This document shows positions 63,348 through 64,000 of a stretch of DNA of 64,000 nt, in pieces. Source of the stretch: Streptomyces luteogriseus (GTDB lineage Bacteria > Actinomycetota > Actinomycetes > Streptomycetales > Streptomycetaceae); contig NZ_JACHMS010000001.1 in NCBI RefSeq assembly GCF_014205055.1, forward strand, positions 3,286,001 through 3,350,000, given 5' to 3'. The position numbers and the translations under genes are program-made. Position 1 is the stretch's first letter; the number at the start of each line of letters is the position of its first letter. A model generated the notes under the pieces. It was not told where the DNA came from and did not search any database. It saw only the letters and a program-made list of their open reading frames with translations.

Positions 63348-64000
63348 TTGCCCTGCCCCTTCCGGTACGGCAGCCCGTCCGCCTTGGGCATCCGCAGTCG
63401 CTGGGCCGACATGGCCAGGACCACCAGGGTGATGACGTACGGCGTCGCGGAGACGACCTGGTTCGGGACCTCGTCGGTGCTCGCGTACCAGGCGAACACC
63501 AGGGCGGCGACGACCGCGGTGATCATCGACGGGGCGTACTTCTTGCGGACCACGAGGAAGATCGCCCCGATGATCAGCAGCAGTGCGCCGAGCAGCAGCA
63601 GGGCGTGCACGTTGGCGGAGCCGCCGCGCAGGTTGAGGCTGTCGGTGTAGCCGAACAGGCCCGCGCCGAGGGCGAGGCCGCCCGGCATCCAGTTGCCGAA
63701 GATCATCGCCGCGAGACCGATGAAGCCGCGTCCGCTGACCTGGCCCTCCAGGTAGAAGGGGTTGGCCACGGTCGACAGGAAGACACCGCCGAGGCCGGCC
63801 AGTCCGCCGGAGATGACGACGGCGATGTACTTGTACTTGTAGACGTTGACGCCGAGGGACTCGGCGGCGACCGGGTTCTCGCCGCAGGAGCGCAGGCGCA
63901 GGCCGAACGCGGTGCGCCACAGGATCCACCAGGTTCCGGGGATCAGCGCGATGGCGATCAGGGTCAGCCACGACACGTTGGTGACGAGGCCGCCGAGCAG
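63344..64000 (-). CDS. Nucleoside ABC transporter permease, 5'-truncated by window edge
   Basis: C-terminal 218 residues of a BPD_transp_2 permease of the BmpA/YufPQ type. Signature GENPVAAESLGVNVYKYKYIAVVISGGLAGLGGVFLS and GRGFIGLAAMIFGNWMPGG match purine or general nucleoside importers. About six helices visible. The reading frame remains open to the window edge, so the true start lies outside. Its genomic link to cdd and deoA supports nucleoside uptake. Confidence 0.9.
   Translation of the reverse strand: MLGGLVTNVSWLTLIAIALIPGTWWILWRTAFGLRLRSCGENPVAAESLGVNVYKYKYIAVVISGGLAGLGGVFLSTVANPFYLEGQVSGRGFIGLAAMIFGNWMPGGLALGAGLFGYTDSLNLRGGSANVHALLLLGALLLIIGAIFLVVRKKYAPSMITAVVAALVFAWYASTDEVPNQVVSATPYVITLVVLAMSAQRLRMPKADGLPYRKGQGK

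Overview
This is a high-GC (about 70% or more) chromosomal window from a Streptomyces-type actinomycete. The evidence is GTG and TTG starts, many perfect GC-rich terminator hairpins, actinobacteria-specific families (acyl-CoA carboxylase epsilon subunit, DUF5829, DUF6204, SigE-family sigma factor, LAxTG sortase substrate), and gene content recalling the afsQ1-accA2-hutH part of the Streptomyces coelicolor chromosome (match made from memory, not searched). I saw no rRNA, tRNA, CRISPR array, prophage or insertion sequence. Almost all long overlapping ORFs are GC-skew shadows of real genes.

Layout. 0-5.3 kb: membrane and hypothetical genes with msrA. 5.3-9.4 kb: a Rossmann oxidoreductase, a VOC protein, and a zinc alcohol dehydrogenase facing an XRE regulator across a strong operator-like palindrome. 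9.4-17.7 kb: a large secreted subtilase, a MacB-type ABC exporter, a lipoprotein L,D-transpeptidase and a very small LAxTG wall protein. 17.7-23.5 kb: hutH, a GAF-like/GGDEF protein, an enoyl-CoA hydratase, a Pro-rich membrane protein and a class III adenylate cyclase. 23.7-30 kb: a biotin/acyl-CoA carboxylase block (birA divergent from beta and epsilon subunits, a 45-residue membrane protein, maf, and the biotinylated alpha subunit). 30-35.4 kb: a repeat-rich segment. Two 92-bp MITE-like elements in opposite orientation bracket deoR, a quinone-reductase flavoprotein, a gamma-glutamylcyclotransferase and purine nucleoside phosphorylase. 35.4-42 kb: phosphosugar mutase, deoC, and a full-length plus a half-length aldehyde dehydrogenase. 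42-47 kb: a TetR/FMN-reductase/MFS module, a uridine-kinase-like gene and DUF4253. 47.2-52.6 kb: sigQ divergent from afsQ1-afsQ2-lipoprotein with an AfsQ1-box match between them, then VanZ, PspC and small secreted proteins. 52.7-64 kb: adenosine deaminase, a LysR/MFS pair, a DnaN paralogue and an ECF sigma factor behind matching DNA-damage-type promoters, a STAS protein, an AEC transporter, a Uma2 protein, and the end of a nucleoside ABC transporter-cdd-deoA operon.

The unifying theme of the right half is nucleoside salvage: pnp, phosphopentomutase/phosphomannomutase-like mutase, deoC with aldehyde dehydrogenases, add, deoA, cdd and a BmpA-type permease. Three of these genes (pnp, deoC, add) carry the identical 12-bp palindrome CTACGCGCGTAG just upstream of the start codon, beside a -10-like hexamer placed so that the transcripts could be leaderless. 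This implies one repressor co-ordinating the scattered genes. A second small regulon candidate is the DnaN paralogue plus ECF sigma factor, each preceded by TTGTCAGTG-N8-TAnnnT, the RecA-independent (PafBC-type) DNA-damage promoter.
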